Shown here piece by piece: positions 22,401 through 33,332 of a DNA stretch of 64,000 bases (the first letter of the stretch is position 1; every line of letters begins with the position of its first letter). Origin of the DNA: Nematostella vectensis (lineage: Eukaryota > Cnidaria > Anthozoa > Actiniaria > Edwardsiidae). Below the pieces are notes generated by a model. That model was not told where the DNA came from, ran no database searches, and saw nothing but the letters and a program-made list of their open reading frames with translations. The stretch lies in NCBI RefSeq assembly GCF_932526225.1, contig NC_064046.1, positions 7,551,219 to 7,615,218 of the forward strand. The letters run 5' to 3'. The position numbers and the translations under genes are program-made.

Positions 22401-25400
22401 TACCAGCTATGTTTTACTTTTAATAATGGGCCATTTTGTGTGATGTGATTCATACAACTACATGTATGTTTTACTTCTTCAGGACTTTATGCTTCTGAGA
22501 TTCTTCACCTTAAACCCAAGTTAGGAGGACATCTATCTCAGCCAAAACTAAAGAAAATCACCCAGGTAAACAAGAAAAAGTTAAGAGCGACCCATCACAA
22601 AGCTATCTTGGACGAAATTATGAAAGAAAAGGCCAAGGAGATTGATGTTAAAAAAGAGAGAAGCACTATAAGCAGACGTGGCAAGAAACGGGAGCCAGAA
22701 GTCACACGTTATGTCCTCAGAAAGGATGATCAAACTGTTTTCAATGGACAAACTTTAGATAAAAATCAAAACTGTAGAATATTAAGCAGTCCAGAGGCAA
22801 GACATAAGCGTAGGAGGTACAATTCCATGGATGACAAACATCCCATGAGGGCAATGTCCCCACGTAAGAGCAAAGACCATGCTTTGCTAGCTATGGCAAG
22901 CGCAAATATGAAAAATAATCACTTTAACTTCCTTGGCATGGATGAGCACACTAGTGAACCTGTTAGAACAACAAGGACGCATGGCCAGCTGCAGGAGAGT
23001 ATTATGGTCTGTCAGGAAGGAGGTGTTCTCAAATTGACTATTTGTAATGAAGCAAAACAGAATGCATTAACAATTGAGGTGAGTGATATTAGTATAAGAT
23101 CATCTCTTTTTTTTTACCAAGAAATAATTATTTTCTTCTATAAAAAAACAAGCTTACTGTACAGTATCTCCATTTGGCGAGTTGATGGAGAGAAAGATTG
23201 TTTAAAAAAAAAAACTCTGGAGAAGGCATGTTCAGGAACAGTGGCAGTAGTGCTTGTATGGTAGTAGCTTGAAAAAGCTGATCCAGATATCACACAAAGC
23301 TGATCCAGATAACACATGGGACACACATATCATATAGGACACCGGGATCACATGAAACACACATATCACATGGGACACACAAATCACATGGGACACACGA
23401 ATCACATGGGACACACGAATCACATGGGACACACGAATCACATGGGACACTCGAATCACATGGGACACACGAATCACATGAGACACACAGATCACATGGG
23501 ACACACAAATCACATAGGACACACAGATCACACGGGACACATCACACGGGACACACAAATCACACGGGACACACGGATCACACGGGACACACAAATCACA
23601 CGGGACACACGGATCACACGGGACACACGGATCACACGGGACACACGGATCACATGGGACACACGGATCACATGGGACACACGGATCACAGGGGACACAC
23701 GGATCACAGGGGACACACGGATCACAGGGGACACACGGATCACAGGGGAAACACGGATCACACGGGACACACGGGACACACGGATCACACGGGACACACG
23801 GATCACACGGGACACACGGATCCCAGGGGACACACGGATCACAGGGGAAACACGGATCACACGGGACACACGGATCACACGGGACACACGGATCACACGG
23901 GACACACGGATCCCACAGATCACACGGGACACACGGATCCCACAGATCACAGGGGATACACGGATCACAGGGGAAACACGGATCACATGGGACACACGGA
24001 TCACATGGGACACACGGATCACATGGGACACACGGATCACATGGGACACACGGATCACATGGGACACACGGATCGCATGGGACATACGGATCGCATGGGA
24101 CACACGGATCGCATGGGACACACGGATCGCATGGGACACACGGATCACACGGGACACACGGATCACACGGGACACACGGATCACACGGGACACACAGATC
24201 ACATGGGACACATGGATCACTTGGGACACACGGATCACATGGGACACACATATCCCATGGGGTCTGCGGATCACATGCATAGCAATTCATGCTACAAACT
24301 TTGATCATCATTTAATGGTGCATGGTAGTAATTAAGTTTTCTATGTCTCAGATGTGTGAGCAACTTGTAGCAGCTCTTCATGAGGCCTCTAAAGATGATG
24401 TGAATGTTGTAGTTATCATTGGTGCTGGGAAATACTTCTGCAGTGGTTTGGATTATACCTGTGTTTTTACAAGAGGGCCTCAGCAAAAGCAAAATACAAA
24501 GTTGCTAGTAGAAAGATTTAAGTAAGTAAACAGCTGGACATCTCTTTTTCCTTTTTATGTTGCAATTCAATCTTGTCCCCAAATTAACTTTATTTTAAAG
24601 CCCCACTCCACCACAGGATTTGAGTAACTTTTAAGGACCCCCCCCCCAAGGTTTGGAGTATTTTTTTAACTATGATGTGTTTTAACAGGCTGCTGGTGGA
24701 AGTCATCATTCATTGTTCTAAGCCAATAATAGCAGCAGTCAATGGGGATGCCAAAGGCTTTGGCACATCACTTGTTGCACTCTGTGATATTGTCTATGTG
24801 TGTGAAAAGGTAGAACTTTGTTACCATCTTTTTTTAAAATCCTTGTTCTTCAAATACTGTGAAAATGCTTTTGTGTGTATAATGTACTTTCAAGCAAAAT
24901 AAGCTAAATTGGTTTCTACAAAATTAGATTACCCTTTTAAAAAAAACTGTCTGAAGTCTTTGAAAGAAGCCCAATTGGTGCGTGTGTTAAGATAGTGTTT
25001 TTAAAAGGCTTGTGTTCTTCCAATTTCTAGATAAACCTGGAACTTTCTTTCACCAAATGGGGCCACACTCCTATTGGCTGCTGTACCTATACCTTGCCAC
25101 AGGCTGTGGGCCATGCTGGGGTGAGTAAATGCCTATTGGCCTGTGTGTAGATACCCTAACTGCTTCAAAATGAACCTCCCCAAGTACCTCACCTTAGAGG
25201 AAAAATAAAGAATAAGCACCTCCCAGCTAATTTGCAGCTTTTTATATTAATTTTAAAAGTGGGACTGTATAGGACCTGTTGGAAAGCTTGGATACCCTGA
25301 CTAGGTACAATGGTGTTTACCTTTGACTCCCATGTGCCTTCTGTAACACAATCATGAGCTTTTAAGTTTACTAAATGTGATTTACAGTCTGGCTGAATTC

Positions 25401-26477
25401 ACCTCTTCTCAAACCCCATTTGTGGACAAGCATTAGGTTGTGTTAAAATTATGCATGGAAAGAATGGTCACAATGAGTCATAATAATATAATTCAGAATA
25501 AGTTAAGCAAAATTCAGAGACTTGAGAACATGAACTTAGAACTTATCTGAAATAAGGTAGACATATTGTATAGAATTTCCTTAGCAAAGAATTTAGGGTG
25601 AGCAACGTTTCTTAATTTTTTATTGGTTTTCATCAAAAATTAATTAAGCTGGTCACAGCTTAACTTCTAGTTACCTGTATTCAAACCTTTCCTTTCCAGC
25701 CTATTGGAGAAAAGGGCTCATACTTTTCAAAACTGCTTGCTAAAATTGCCAGAGGTTCTGAAACAATCTGTCTATTAAAAAAAAGAGTTTTACAAAATTT
25801 GCTGAAAAATTGCCTTGATGTACCTGTTTGCAGGCGTATGGGATGCTTCTTTTTAGTACCAAAATGTCTGCTGAAGATGCATGGATGAATGGGCTTGCAT
25901 CAGAAACCCTGGACAGCGACTCCTTTACAGACATTGTCTCACAAAGAGCCAAAATCCTGGCTGCAATGAACACAAAGGTAACCTTGGAATTTTCCTTGGA
26001 TTTGTGAATAAAGTTGCTCAATCCCACGTTTTTAAAGAAGTGGACATTTATTTAATAGTTTATAAAAATGAATAGAAATAAATGCATCAATGCTTTATTC
26101 AACATTTGGGATCAGATGCCAGTTACAAATAAAAGATCTACACATATATTTTGATTAATGGATGTCAGTCGTGTTAAAATTCTCAGCTATTTCTTTTATA
26201 TTGCTGGTTATGTAAGCGATTGTTGTATGTTCTTAGAGTTTATTAACCAGGACCTCAAAAACACATGAGATCTTACAAGTAGAATAACTTTTCTAACAGG
26301 ACAAATTTATCTTTGCTGTAGTGTATACAAGACACGAAGTCCCTCCTACAAGGAGAGAATCAGCAAAGACTCAAAAACATCAATGCAGAAGAGTGTAACC
26401 TGTTACAGAAATACCTGCTGGACGAGAGGGGTGTTGCCGCGCTTGCCACAGCATGGAAAGAGGATGTCATGGGGTAG
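19500..26477 (+). CDS. CDYL: Chromodomain Y-like protein (chromodomain + crotonase-like domain)
   Basis: CDYL proteins are nuclear co-repressors that read methylated histone H3 through the chromodomain. Their enoyl-CoA hydratase-like domain binds CoA and partner proteins. The exons are 19500-19520, 20125-20290, 22483-23078, 24352-24521, 24689-24809, 25031-25120, 25834-25977 and 26322-26477. All have consensus splice sites with compatible phases, giving about 487 residues, near the usual 540. The chromodomain (residues about 5-60) has [19 protein letters not shown] with the aromatic-cage Trp and Tyr. A basic linker follows (residues about 63-240). The crotonase fold (about 245-487) has CSGLDY at the oxyanion hole but TPIGCC where active isomerases have SPEGCS, so the catalytic Glu is Ile and catalysis is unlikely. 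An 18-bp array sits in the intron before exon 4. Confidence 0.92.
20535..20603 (-). repeat. tRNA-derived SINE head
   Basis: The minus strand reads GTGGCCCAGTGTGTTAGCG, an A-box region, followed about 35 bp later by GTTCGATTCCAGG, a B box. Spacing and motifs match a tRNA-like Pol III promoter, but the acceptor stem does not pair, so this is best read as a SINE fragment. It lies in the CDYL intron between exons 2 and 3. Confidence 0.6.
22046..22299. mobile_element. MITE, TTAA-flanked, TIR AGCCGCATTGTC
   Basis: The left end TTAAAGCCGCATTGTC(acc)AGTTTACTTCCGG is matched in inverse by the right end, with about 33 bp of terminal inverted repeat. Both ends abut TTAA, which fits a piggyBac-type TTAA target duplication, although the palindromic edge makes the exact boundary ambiguous. 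It has no coding capacity and lies in a CDYL intron. Confidence 0.75.
22370..22482 (+). repeat. Tandem duplication next to the CDYL exon 3 acceptor
   Basis: Two copies of a segment of about 60 bp that contains AATGGGCCATTTTGTGTGAT lie at about 22370 and 22424. Both run toward ATGTTTTAC, and the second continues into the real splice acceptor TTACTTCTTCAG at 22482. Confidence 0.8.
23283..24280. repeat. 18-bp minisatellite in a CDYL intron
   Basis: About 55 copies of an 18-bp unit, GATCACATGGGACACACG, with variants having ACACGGGAC, ACAGGGGAC or GCATGGGAC in blocks. The unit is a multiple of three, so every frame is open on both strands, giving for example a false Cys-Pro-Asp repeat of 359 codons on the minus strand. 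It lies between CDYL exons 3 and 4 and does not resemble either exon edge. Confidence 0.95.
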
Positions 26478-26929
26478 GCATCATCCCAGATAGGAATTGG
26501 AGATGGGATACAGCATCCAAAGGAAAAGGGGTACACCACTGAAAGGTGATGGGGTGGTGTCTAAAGGGTGGGGCACACCACTCAGAGGTAATGGAGAGGC
26601 CTAAAAAAAAAAGGGGTGAGCCTCTGAACTGGATGGGGTGACCCCCTTTGTATATTTCTTTTTCTGGTGGTGATACCTGTTTTTATCATATTTGCAGAAT
26701 ATAATTTTCAGCACTTATCTTTATATAATCACTGTATGTAATATATAATTTAACACCTTTTAGACATAGATTCTTTTAGTATTGTGAATACATTTTTAGA
26801 AATAAAATTTGAAAAATATAATTTGTTTGCTGTCATACTTATCCCGTCTTTTTGCAATTTTCTTCCCTACATCTTCCCCCTCAAAGTGACTATTTTACCC
26901 TCACACACTGCACTATCCTAGAACGAGTT
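26478..26929. other. CDYL 3' region
   Basis: Sequence after the CDYL stop includes a short imperfect repeat of GGGTG(A/T)G(G/C)CC-type phrases (26510-26645) and an AATAAA signal at about 26800, a plausible polyadenylation site. The DIRS-like remnant begins after this. Confidence 0.55.
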
Positions 26930-27463
26930 GCGAACGGTTCGATGATTTGTTTAGGGGGAGGTACACGAGGTCCCGTTGCCACACCTTGTCATGCCTATAA
27001 CTGTTGAGCCCTCCAAACCCAGAATGTGCCACGATGACAGGCATTTGACAATATGGGTTAGGGACCTCCCTCTGTCATTACATTATTTGTGCGAGCCCCC
27101 TAGATACGTCGGTCGCAACCATTTCCAGACAGTCTGCGATGATAAGAGTGGGTACGACCATATCGCTTTGACCGAATCTAGCAGTACATTATTCGGGCTT
27201 TCTTGGAACGGTTGTTATTTTGTATACATACACATCCTTCCATTCGGGTGAAAAGCAAGCGCGTACGTGTAAAACTCTACAGGTTTGCTCGCAACGAATT
27301 ACATCCGTTCCCTTGGCGTTCCTTGACGTCAGTCATATCGGCTAGCTTGCCCCCCCTTACGGATGTATCTGGTCGGATTTTGGGCCTGCCCAGGCAGCTG
27401 CATATATCGCAATTTTTACCCTTTACTCCTTGGGGTACACATTGACTATTACAAAGTCCACGT
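26930..27463 (+). mobile_element. DIRS-like (tyrosine-recombinase) retrotransposon, left part of RT
   Basis: The frame reads a reverse transcriptase of the DIRS/Ngaro type: PITVEPSKPRMCHDDRHL, RYVGRNHFQT, DDKSGYDHIAL and ILPFG. Stop codons and frame breaks follow after LPFG, so the copy is dead. The RT reading continues up to the TAGTCC at 27464-27469 and resumes after the Polinton at 41641, so the two parts were one element before the Polinton inserted. The class call rests on motif resemblance. No termini or tyrosine recombinase were found. Confidence 0.72.
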
Positions 27464-27469
27464 TAGTCC
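27464..27469. repeat. Polinton target-site duplication, left copy
   Basis: TAGTCC lies directly before the seven-G start of the left TIR. The identical TAGTCC follows the right TIR at 41635-41640. Six bases is the target duplication length known for Polintons. Confidence 0.93.
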
Positions 27470-27937
27470 GGGGGGGACTGGGAGGTTTCAGAGGAACTAG
27501 TGGGAGGCGTGGATCGCCCCTCCGGGCCTCCCAGCCCCGTCTCCCGTCTTAGGCCTGGGAGACGCGAATCGCCCCTCCGAGTACCCCAGCCCCGTCTCTA
27601 TATATCAAGCGTATAATGTTTCACGTACATAAACAATCGGCGATCGCTAATGTAGGCCGGATCGATTTCACGTACATAAGCTTTTGGCGATTGCTAATGT
27701 AGGCCAAATCGATTTCGCGTACGGGGCGATTGCTAATGTAGGCCAAATCGATTTCACGTACATAAACAAACGGCAAAAGCTGATGTAGGCCAAATCGATT
27801 TCACGTACATAAACAATCGGCAAAAGCTAATGTAGGCCAGATAGATTTCGCGTACATGAATAGTCAATTAGGGCTGCAGGTGTTTCGCGTGCATGAATCG
27901 ATTAGGGCTGCAGGTGTTTCGCGTGCATGAATAATTA
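27470..27937. repeat. Polinton left TIR
   Basis: Starts with seven G then ACTGGGAGG. It matches the reverse complement of 41167-41634 over its full length with few differences. The inner part is a series of sub-repeats of about 45-55 bp containing AATGTAGGCCAAATCGATTT alternating with ACGTACATAAACAA. These are followed by two copies of a roughly 33-bp unit containing GGGCTGCAGGTGTTTCGCGT. Confidence 0.95.
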
Positions 27938-28106
27938 GGGTGTAGGCCGGGCGCGTGCAAGCCCAAGGACTTGCGCGTACGCGACTTTTTGGGGCAAATA
28001 GCGATGGGGCCGCGAAAACGAGGAGGGCCGCCAACCTACGGGGTGTGGAATAACCGTTTTTCGGCCGTAAATTCAAAGCCGCTGGCGTGGCGTTTAAACC
28101 TGAGTT

Positions 28107-28781
28107 CTACTTGAACACCTCGCTCCCGAACTCCTCGCGAATTTCTCGCAGTCTCTTCTTCATCTTTTCGCGTGCCTCCAGGGAGGGCCCTTTCCCGCTT
28201 TTTTTATCACGCGGCGCGAGGCCGTGTCGAGCTCTGATAGCGGCCTTGAGCGCGTTGTATCTCTCTTGTTCCTGAAGTATTAGCCGAAACTCTTCGTCTG
28301 AGATACGCCCGTCTTGCAGAGCCTTAGAGACCAGCTCGCTGATCGAGTTTTTCTTACTCTCCGCTAAAACCATCGTGTCTTCGTGTTTAGCCACCTTTCT
28401 CGTAAGAACCCTAGAGACCACCCCCGCGCCCGCGCCCACGACACCGACCAGCCCAGCGACCCCTGCCAGCGGAGCGCCGATCAGAGCCCCTATCCCACTC
28501 AAAGAGACTCCCAGCCCAGCGCTGGAGAGCTCCCCTGCAGCGATGCCGGATGCCACAGACACAGCATGGGTAACGGCGAAGGCGCGCTTATACTTCTTCC
28601 GCACCTTCCGTCGATAATGTGTTATCTCATTGTCTAGACCTGCCTGATTGTCACGTATTACCTGGAGTCGGAAGCTTTGCACGTCGCCGCCGGTGCTCGC
28701 CGGAGCGGTAGGCGTTTGCGGGGGGCAGACGCTGGGAAGCGGGGGGTATATGCCACCGCTGCTAACGTCGCTGTTCGCCAT
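28107..28781 (-). CDS. Polinton protein of unknown function, membrane segment plus charged tail
   Basis: An intact 224-residue frame starting at an ATG. Residues about 65-130 are a long Gly/Ala/Val-rich hydrophobic stretch (IGALIGAPLAGVAGLVGVVG), likely one or two membrane helices. The C-terminal 90 residues are highly charged and probably helical, ending near EKMKKRLREIREEF. I recognise it only as the kind of accessory protein found in cnidarian Polintons and do not know its role. It is the outermost gene on the left and is transcribed outward, toward the left TIR. Confidence 0.7.
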   Translation of the reverse strand: MANSDVSSGGIYPPLPSVCPPQTPTAPASTGGDVQSFRLQVIRDNQAGLDNEITHYRRKVRKKYKRAFAVTHAVSVASGIAAGELSSAGLGVSLSGIGALIGAPLAGVAGLVGVVGAGAGVVSRVLTRKVAKHEDTMVLAESKKNSISELVSKALQDGRISDEEFRLILQEQERYNALKAAIRARHGLAPRDKKSGKGPSLEAREKMKKRLREIREEFGSEVFK

Positions 28782-28797
28782 GCCTGTTATGTCGGGC

Positions 28798-29486
28798 CTA
28801 GGTTAGCTTAAATACGAGGCGAACGGGCTTGCCCTTAAAGTCCACCCGTCTACCGCGGTCATCCCTGATCCATATTCGGATACTCGAGACAAACTCAGAG
28901 GAAGACACTGCGACACAAACGGGGATGTCGGGCCCATAGACGACTTTCTCGTGCGGCCTCCCGCGGGTTTCTAGGCAAGCGAGAACGTTTGAAGGCTCGT
29001 CTAAGGCGAGGCACTGCGAGCTGTCTACGATGTCGCAGAAGATGTAGAAGGCCTCTATTTTCGGCAAAGTCACCTTAAGTGGGGGGGCCCCAAGGGCAGT
29101 GCGAGGCCCCGCTTACCCATCTGATCGTCTTTAGCCTCTAGGCCAAATAGTGCGCAAAGCTCGGCGTTCAGGAACACAATGCCTGTGGACACGAGCACGA
29201 TCTTCCCGGTGAGGGGATCCAGCTTCGCGGTCAGAATCTGGCTTTTAGCGTGGTTGATCGTTTCCACGATGGACTTGGCCGTGTGGTGCCCGGCTGGCAG
29301 AGTAGCGATGGGCGGGAGGGAGGCTATAGTCGTTATCTGCTGCTCCCGCTCGAGATTATACCAGCTGTTAAACAGCGAGCACTGCCGGAGCGCCACAAAG
29401 CGTGGGCGCCTTATCGGCTGCTCGAAGAAGAGCGTCAGTTCACCTCCGGTGAACACAGCGTGTAGGACTACCATTGTGTTGAACAT
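28798..29486 (-). pseudogene. Polinton protein, candidate minor capsid (penton-like), frameshifted
   Basis: Two frames form one gene. The first runs 29486-29070 (from MFNTMVVLHAVF) and the second, from about 29085 to 28798, reads AFYIFCDIVDSSQ, then VYGPDIPVCVAV and finally IRIWIRDDRGRRVDF. The join falls at a run of seven C on the minus strand (29081-29087), where one base would restore the frame. Total length is about 230 residues. The closing pattern, rich in beta strands, resembles the C-terminal part of proteins annotated as minor capsid in Polintons, but this is my inference and the role is unproven. It starts 30 bp from, and divergent to, the gene at 29517. Confidence 0.5.
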
Positions 29487-29516
29487 AGCCCGCCTTCGTG
29501 TTTAATAGGGCTGAGC

Positions 29517-30989
29517 ATGGATTGGGAAGGCTGGCAGATGCTGAACGAGGTCCCCCGAAGGGAGGAGGAGGAGACGAAGAAGGCGGCAGTTGCGGCGGGA
29601 GCCTCTATAGCCGAGCATATCAAACACGCTATAGCCGAACAAGTCAAAAAACCGGTTTCCCTAGGTCTCTGACCCTCGAGCAAAAGCTGCTCTACGCCGT
29701 GCCCGCGACCCCCGTGGAGAGCACGGCCTCAGACATCACCCCACTACTCACGCAACTGGAGATACACGTGGCTGAGGACAAATCATTCACGACTAGGGTC
29801 CGAGACATATTCAAAGAGACAGTAGTCACGCACAAGTCCGCCAAGGAGTCTCGCCGTTGGCTAGCGGAGCCTTCCTATGGGTGCTGGCCACAGCAACTCA
29901 ACTTTGCGGTCTGGTGCGCAACCGCCGGATGTGGGGTGTCCCTAACTGACCCCACTTTCGCCACGCTCCCCTCTGTCATCAGGGGATTTCTAAGGTTTCA
30001 CGTCTACTTTACCACCCGGAGGATACTCTACGAACTCGGCGTCCCCCTGCCTGGCGACAGCCCGTTCACGCAAAAAGGTAACCCCTACAAGAAGGCCGCT
30101 TTCGAGCGTCTATGCATAGAGTTCGGTTTGCCGCGTAAGCCGGACTTCCGATGGAAAGGCGGGCGGAACCACGGGCTAGGCGATGTATTTGTGTTCTACC
30201 CGGGGGAGGGGTATCGCAACGTGCACGTGATCCGTGGCTACGACACGGCGGCGGATGAGTACCCGAGCCACCTCAATCTGTTTAGCGACGAAGGTGGGAC
30301 GTACAATAGTGGGAAGCAGGTGGGTTACATACGCAACGACGAACACGGGGGCGTGCAATATAGCTGGTTTGCGCCTCCCAAAGGTGAAGGGCTGACAAAA
30401 GCAGGGCTAGAAAGACTCGACCGCTCGGTCGAGGCGTTCGTCTACACAGTGCTTGGCGCGCAGGTAAACGTCCGTTCCTCTATCAAGGGGGCCGGCGGGC
30501 GGGCCGGCCATTAAGGCGCAGGCGGAGTTCACAAAGCTGCTTGAAGATGCGATCATAGAAAACGACATCGCTCAAAGCGTGCAAAGGTACCAGTTAGCCG
30601 TGCAGGAGGCCAAGGTGAGACTGAGTCTTGCGGTTGCACCAGGAGTGTGGCTGATGCCGAGCGATCTGGTGATAAACACGCAAAGCGTCGTGGGCTACAA
30701 CAATAAGCTGCAGAAAGCCACGGACTCCATAAAGCTCGGCGCAAACGCGATCAACACCGAGACAAAGCCAGTCGGTGCTCATAACATGGCCAGTGGGCAT
30801 CCTAGTGTGCAACACGCGACTGACCACGTGCCGCCCCGGCGGCAAAGCGCCCCTGCGAAAGTGCACGCGGAGGGCGCGGCCCCTACCCCCGCTGCGCATA
30901 GCATGTCGGGCGAGAAAAGTGACCACACCGCCCTCAAGGCGGGGCTGTCGGCGCTCGCGGTGGCCGCGGCTTATTACTTGTTCCGATGA
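29517..30989 (+). pseudogene. Polinton protein of unknown function, two frameshifts
   Basis: A gene of about 490 codons in three frames. It opens with MDWEGWQMLNEVPRREEEE at 29517, shifts near 29670 into a frame containing LTLEQKLLYAVPATP, RWLAEPSYGCWPQQLNF and GLGDVFVFYPGEGYR, and shifts again near 30505. The last frame has KLLEDAIIENDIAQSV, then VWLMPSDLVINTQSVVGYNN, and ends at 30989 with a C-terminal hydrophobic helix (LSALAVAAAYYLF). The middle and last blocks match, as I recall, one conserved protein in cnidarian Polintons. I know of no assigned function. The gene ends 16 bp inside the convergent gene 31942-30974. Confidence 0.65.
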
Positions 30990-31942
30990 CTGCTTTGCAT
31001 TCGACGGACCAAGAACGCGGCTACGGCTAGAATGAGCAGCCACGCATTTTCGCCAAGGAATTTCACCGCTTCCCCTGCAGCCTTAAACACGAAGTTCGCG
31101 ATGCTGCCTACTAGCCCGGGGAGAAGTTCGCCCAGCTTTTTCCCGATGGCCTTAAGCCCGTTACCGACCCCTGTGGCCACGGAGGAGAGCGACGTCACAA
31201 TGGCCGCGATCGTCGTCGCTACGGCCAACCCGATAGCGGTGACGGTAAAGCCGTACTTTGTGAAGATGGCTTTGATGCGCTCTCTTAGCGGCTTTTGGTT
31301 CTCGAGCTCTCGGTTTTCGCGTTCTAGTTCGTCAATCTCGGACAGCCTCTCCTCGTTGCGCTCACGGGCCTCTTGGCGGCTACTCTCTGACGTGTTAGGG
31401 TCGTCGATGGTCTCCCTGTCTGTGGCTACCACCCCTCGCAGCTCTTGGATCCGTTCTGTGTTCTCCTGGATGACCGCGTCTACCTCTGCCACGGACCCCA
31501 TCGCCAGCTTGAAGCCTCTCAGATTTGCAACGTCCTGTCGGACGCCCCCGTCCTCGTTGAACAGCTGTCTTGGTTTAGACCAACCCCCTTTGTCGAGGTT
31601 GCGAACCCGTATTAGCGTCTTCCCCCTCTGGTCTGACTGGAACCGTATCAGATTCTCGTTAAGGTCTGGGTATTTCTCCCTGAGGAACTGGAGACCGAGT
31701 CTTGTCGCTGCACCCTCTGTGATGAACAAGGTTTCAGCGCTTGCCGTTCCGGCGGTTTGCGTTGCGCTTCGCGTAGCCATGCTATGCGCAGCATGCATAC
31801 GCGATGACGTGCTCGTCATTGGGATCGACTCCCCATCGTCGGGGTCGAACGGGATAAGGGGCGTCGTCTCGTCGTCCCCCGCCCCGCGATCGGCGGACGC
31901 GCCCGGCAAGGTATCGTCAATGTCAACGTCAACGTCACCCAT
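30974..31942 (-). CDS. Polinton coiled-coil, C-terminally anchored protein
   Basis: An intact 322-residue frame from an ATG at 31942. The acidic N-terminus is rich in Asp, Ser and Thr. Residues about 70-145 contain LGLQFLREKYPDLNENLIRF and may be a folded domain. Residues about 150-220 (ENTERIQELRG, EERLSEIDELERENRELE) form a strong coiled coil. Hydrophobic segments at about 230-255 and the C-terminus (WLLILAVAAFLV) look like membrane helices. Function unknown. A virion or membrane-associated role is only an inference from its place beside the capsid gene, whose start lies 98 bp away in divergent orientation. Confidence 0.7.
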   Translation of the reverse strand: MGDVDVDIDDTLPGASADRGAGDDETTPLIPFDPDDGESIPMTSTSSRMHAAHSMATRSATQTAGTASAETLFITEGAATRLGLQFLREKYPDLNENLIRFQSDQRGKTLIRVRNLDKGGWSKPRQLFNEDGGVRQDVANLRGFKLAMGSVAEVDAVIQENTERIQELRGVVATDRETIDDPNTSESSRQEARERNEERLSEIDELERENRELENQKPLRERIKAIFTKYGFTVTAIGLAVATTIAAIVTSLSSVATGVGNGLKAIGKKLGELLPGLVGSIANFVFKAAGEAVKFLGENAWLLILAVAAFLVRRMQSSHRNK

Positions 31943-32040
31943 GATGCGTGCGCATAACTCGTGCTATGCTATATTAGACATGTCTAACAGTCTGCACCAT
32001 AGCCACGCGGCTTCGTACTTTATGTGCATACACGTATACG

Positions 32041-33313
32041 ATGTCAGTCAGCGATAAACTCGACCCCCAGCGAACACCCAGAATCCCTCTGGGGTTGAAA
32101 GCTGAGAGAACTGTTCACCGGGTCACTCTCAACCCGTCGACGGCCTCCCCAGACCAGACGCTATATGTGGCGATCCCAAAGCTATCGGAAGGCGTCACGC
32201 TCGTGCCTGGCTCCTTGAGGGTCGGTCTCGATCTCTCCGTCTCAGGCCATGCGAAAAATACCGTCGTGAACAACGTCGGCCGAAATCTCGTGAGCCGCCT
32301 GAAAATCACGTTTGCAGGAGAAACGCTCCAGGACACCAACCGCTACGACGTCTTCAAGACGTATGAGGAGCTTTACCTGTCCAAGGTCGAGAGAGAGGAC
32401 CGCCTGGAGCAGGGCATACAGTCAGAAAACATGCGCAAGCTTCGCTCCAAGGCTGGCGATAAAGCGACCAGTAACGCCAAGGAGAACGCTCTAAGCGCCA
32501 CCCACGGGGCGAGGTACACCATCCCGCTAGACCATTCTCTGCTGGCGGACCACGGCGTGCTGTACCCAAGGGCACTCTCCGAGGCGCTGCTCTTCGAGAT
32601 CACGTTCGCATCGGCTGACCAGGTAGTAGTCGGAACCGATGCCACCAAATTATCCTATGGCATCAAAAATCTAGAGCTGGAGTACGAAAGCCTGAGGGAC
32701 GACAACCTCGCCCGGTCTGCAGCCGTTGCCTACCACAACGGCACAACGTTCTTCTACGAGCAAGTGAACCTTCACAAGACCTTCGTTATTAGCAAAGGGA
32801 CGGACATCATAATCAACGAGAGTGTCAACCTGCCGCGAAGGTCTATGAGTGGTCTGCTGCTCCTCTTCGTGGAGCCATACACGGCAGGGACTCGCGACTC
32901 TGAGAAGTTCGTGTACCCCGACATCAAGAGCGTTCGCGTTACAATCGACGGCATGCCAAACAAAGTCTTCAGACAGGGCCTGTGCCCCATGGATTTCTGG
33001 AGGGAGGCGAAAAGGCGGTTCGTCCGCCCCTCCCCGGGGGGGGGGGGGGCACAGCGGAGCGCTTGACGCCCCGGCAGTCGGCCCCGAGTCGTTCTATGGC
33101 GATAACAAGTTTGCTCTGTGGGTCGACCTTCGAACGACGGACGACAGTGCTATCAATGGGGGTGGTCTCCGATTGGTCAATACCCGCGACGGTGTGAACC
33201 TCGAGATAAAACGCACGGCAGGCGGCTCGGGTAGCGTAAACTGTCACGTGTTTGTGGTGGCCGACGCCCAAATGAACCTTATGAACGGACAGCTAGAGTC
33301 CATACAATACTGA
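32041..33313 (+). pseudogene. Polinton major capsid protein (double jelly-roll), frameshifted
   Basis: The first 325 codons from ATG 32041 carry hallmark capsid segments: RVTLNPSTASPDQTLYV near the N-terminus, then LVSRLKITFAGETLQD, EQGIQSENM and YTIPLDHSLLADHGVLYPRA. They continue to SGLLLLFVEPYTAGTRDSEKF and PNKVFRQG. The frame is lost at a run of 12 G (33036-33047). The final strands (FYGDNKFALWVDLRT, VNCHVFVVADAQMNL) follow in another frame to the stop at 33313. The intact length would be about 420 residues, as expected for a Polinton capsid of this type. Loss or gain of a base in a 12-G run may also be an assembly error. The packaging ATPase starts 19 bp downstream. Confidence 0.85.
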
Positions 33314-33332
33314 GCACATACGCCGGAGCGGT

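Noticed and set aside
23232-24311. Cys-rich repeat protein (VPCDPC repeated) or HTDHMG repeat protein
   Set aside because: 18-bp intronic array of CDYL. Flanking exons splice across it and all frames are open.
31032-32057. 341-codon plus-strand Ser-rich frame
   Set aside because: Shadow of the minus-strand coiled-coil gene 31942-30974, whose frame has coiled-coil and membrane features.
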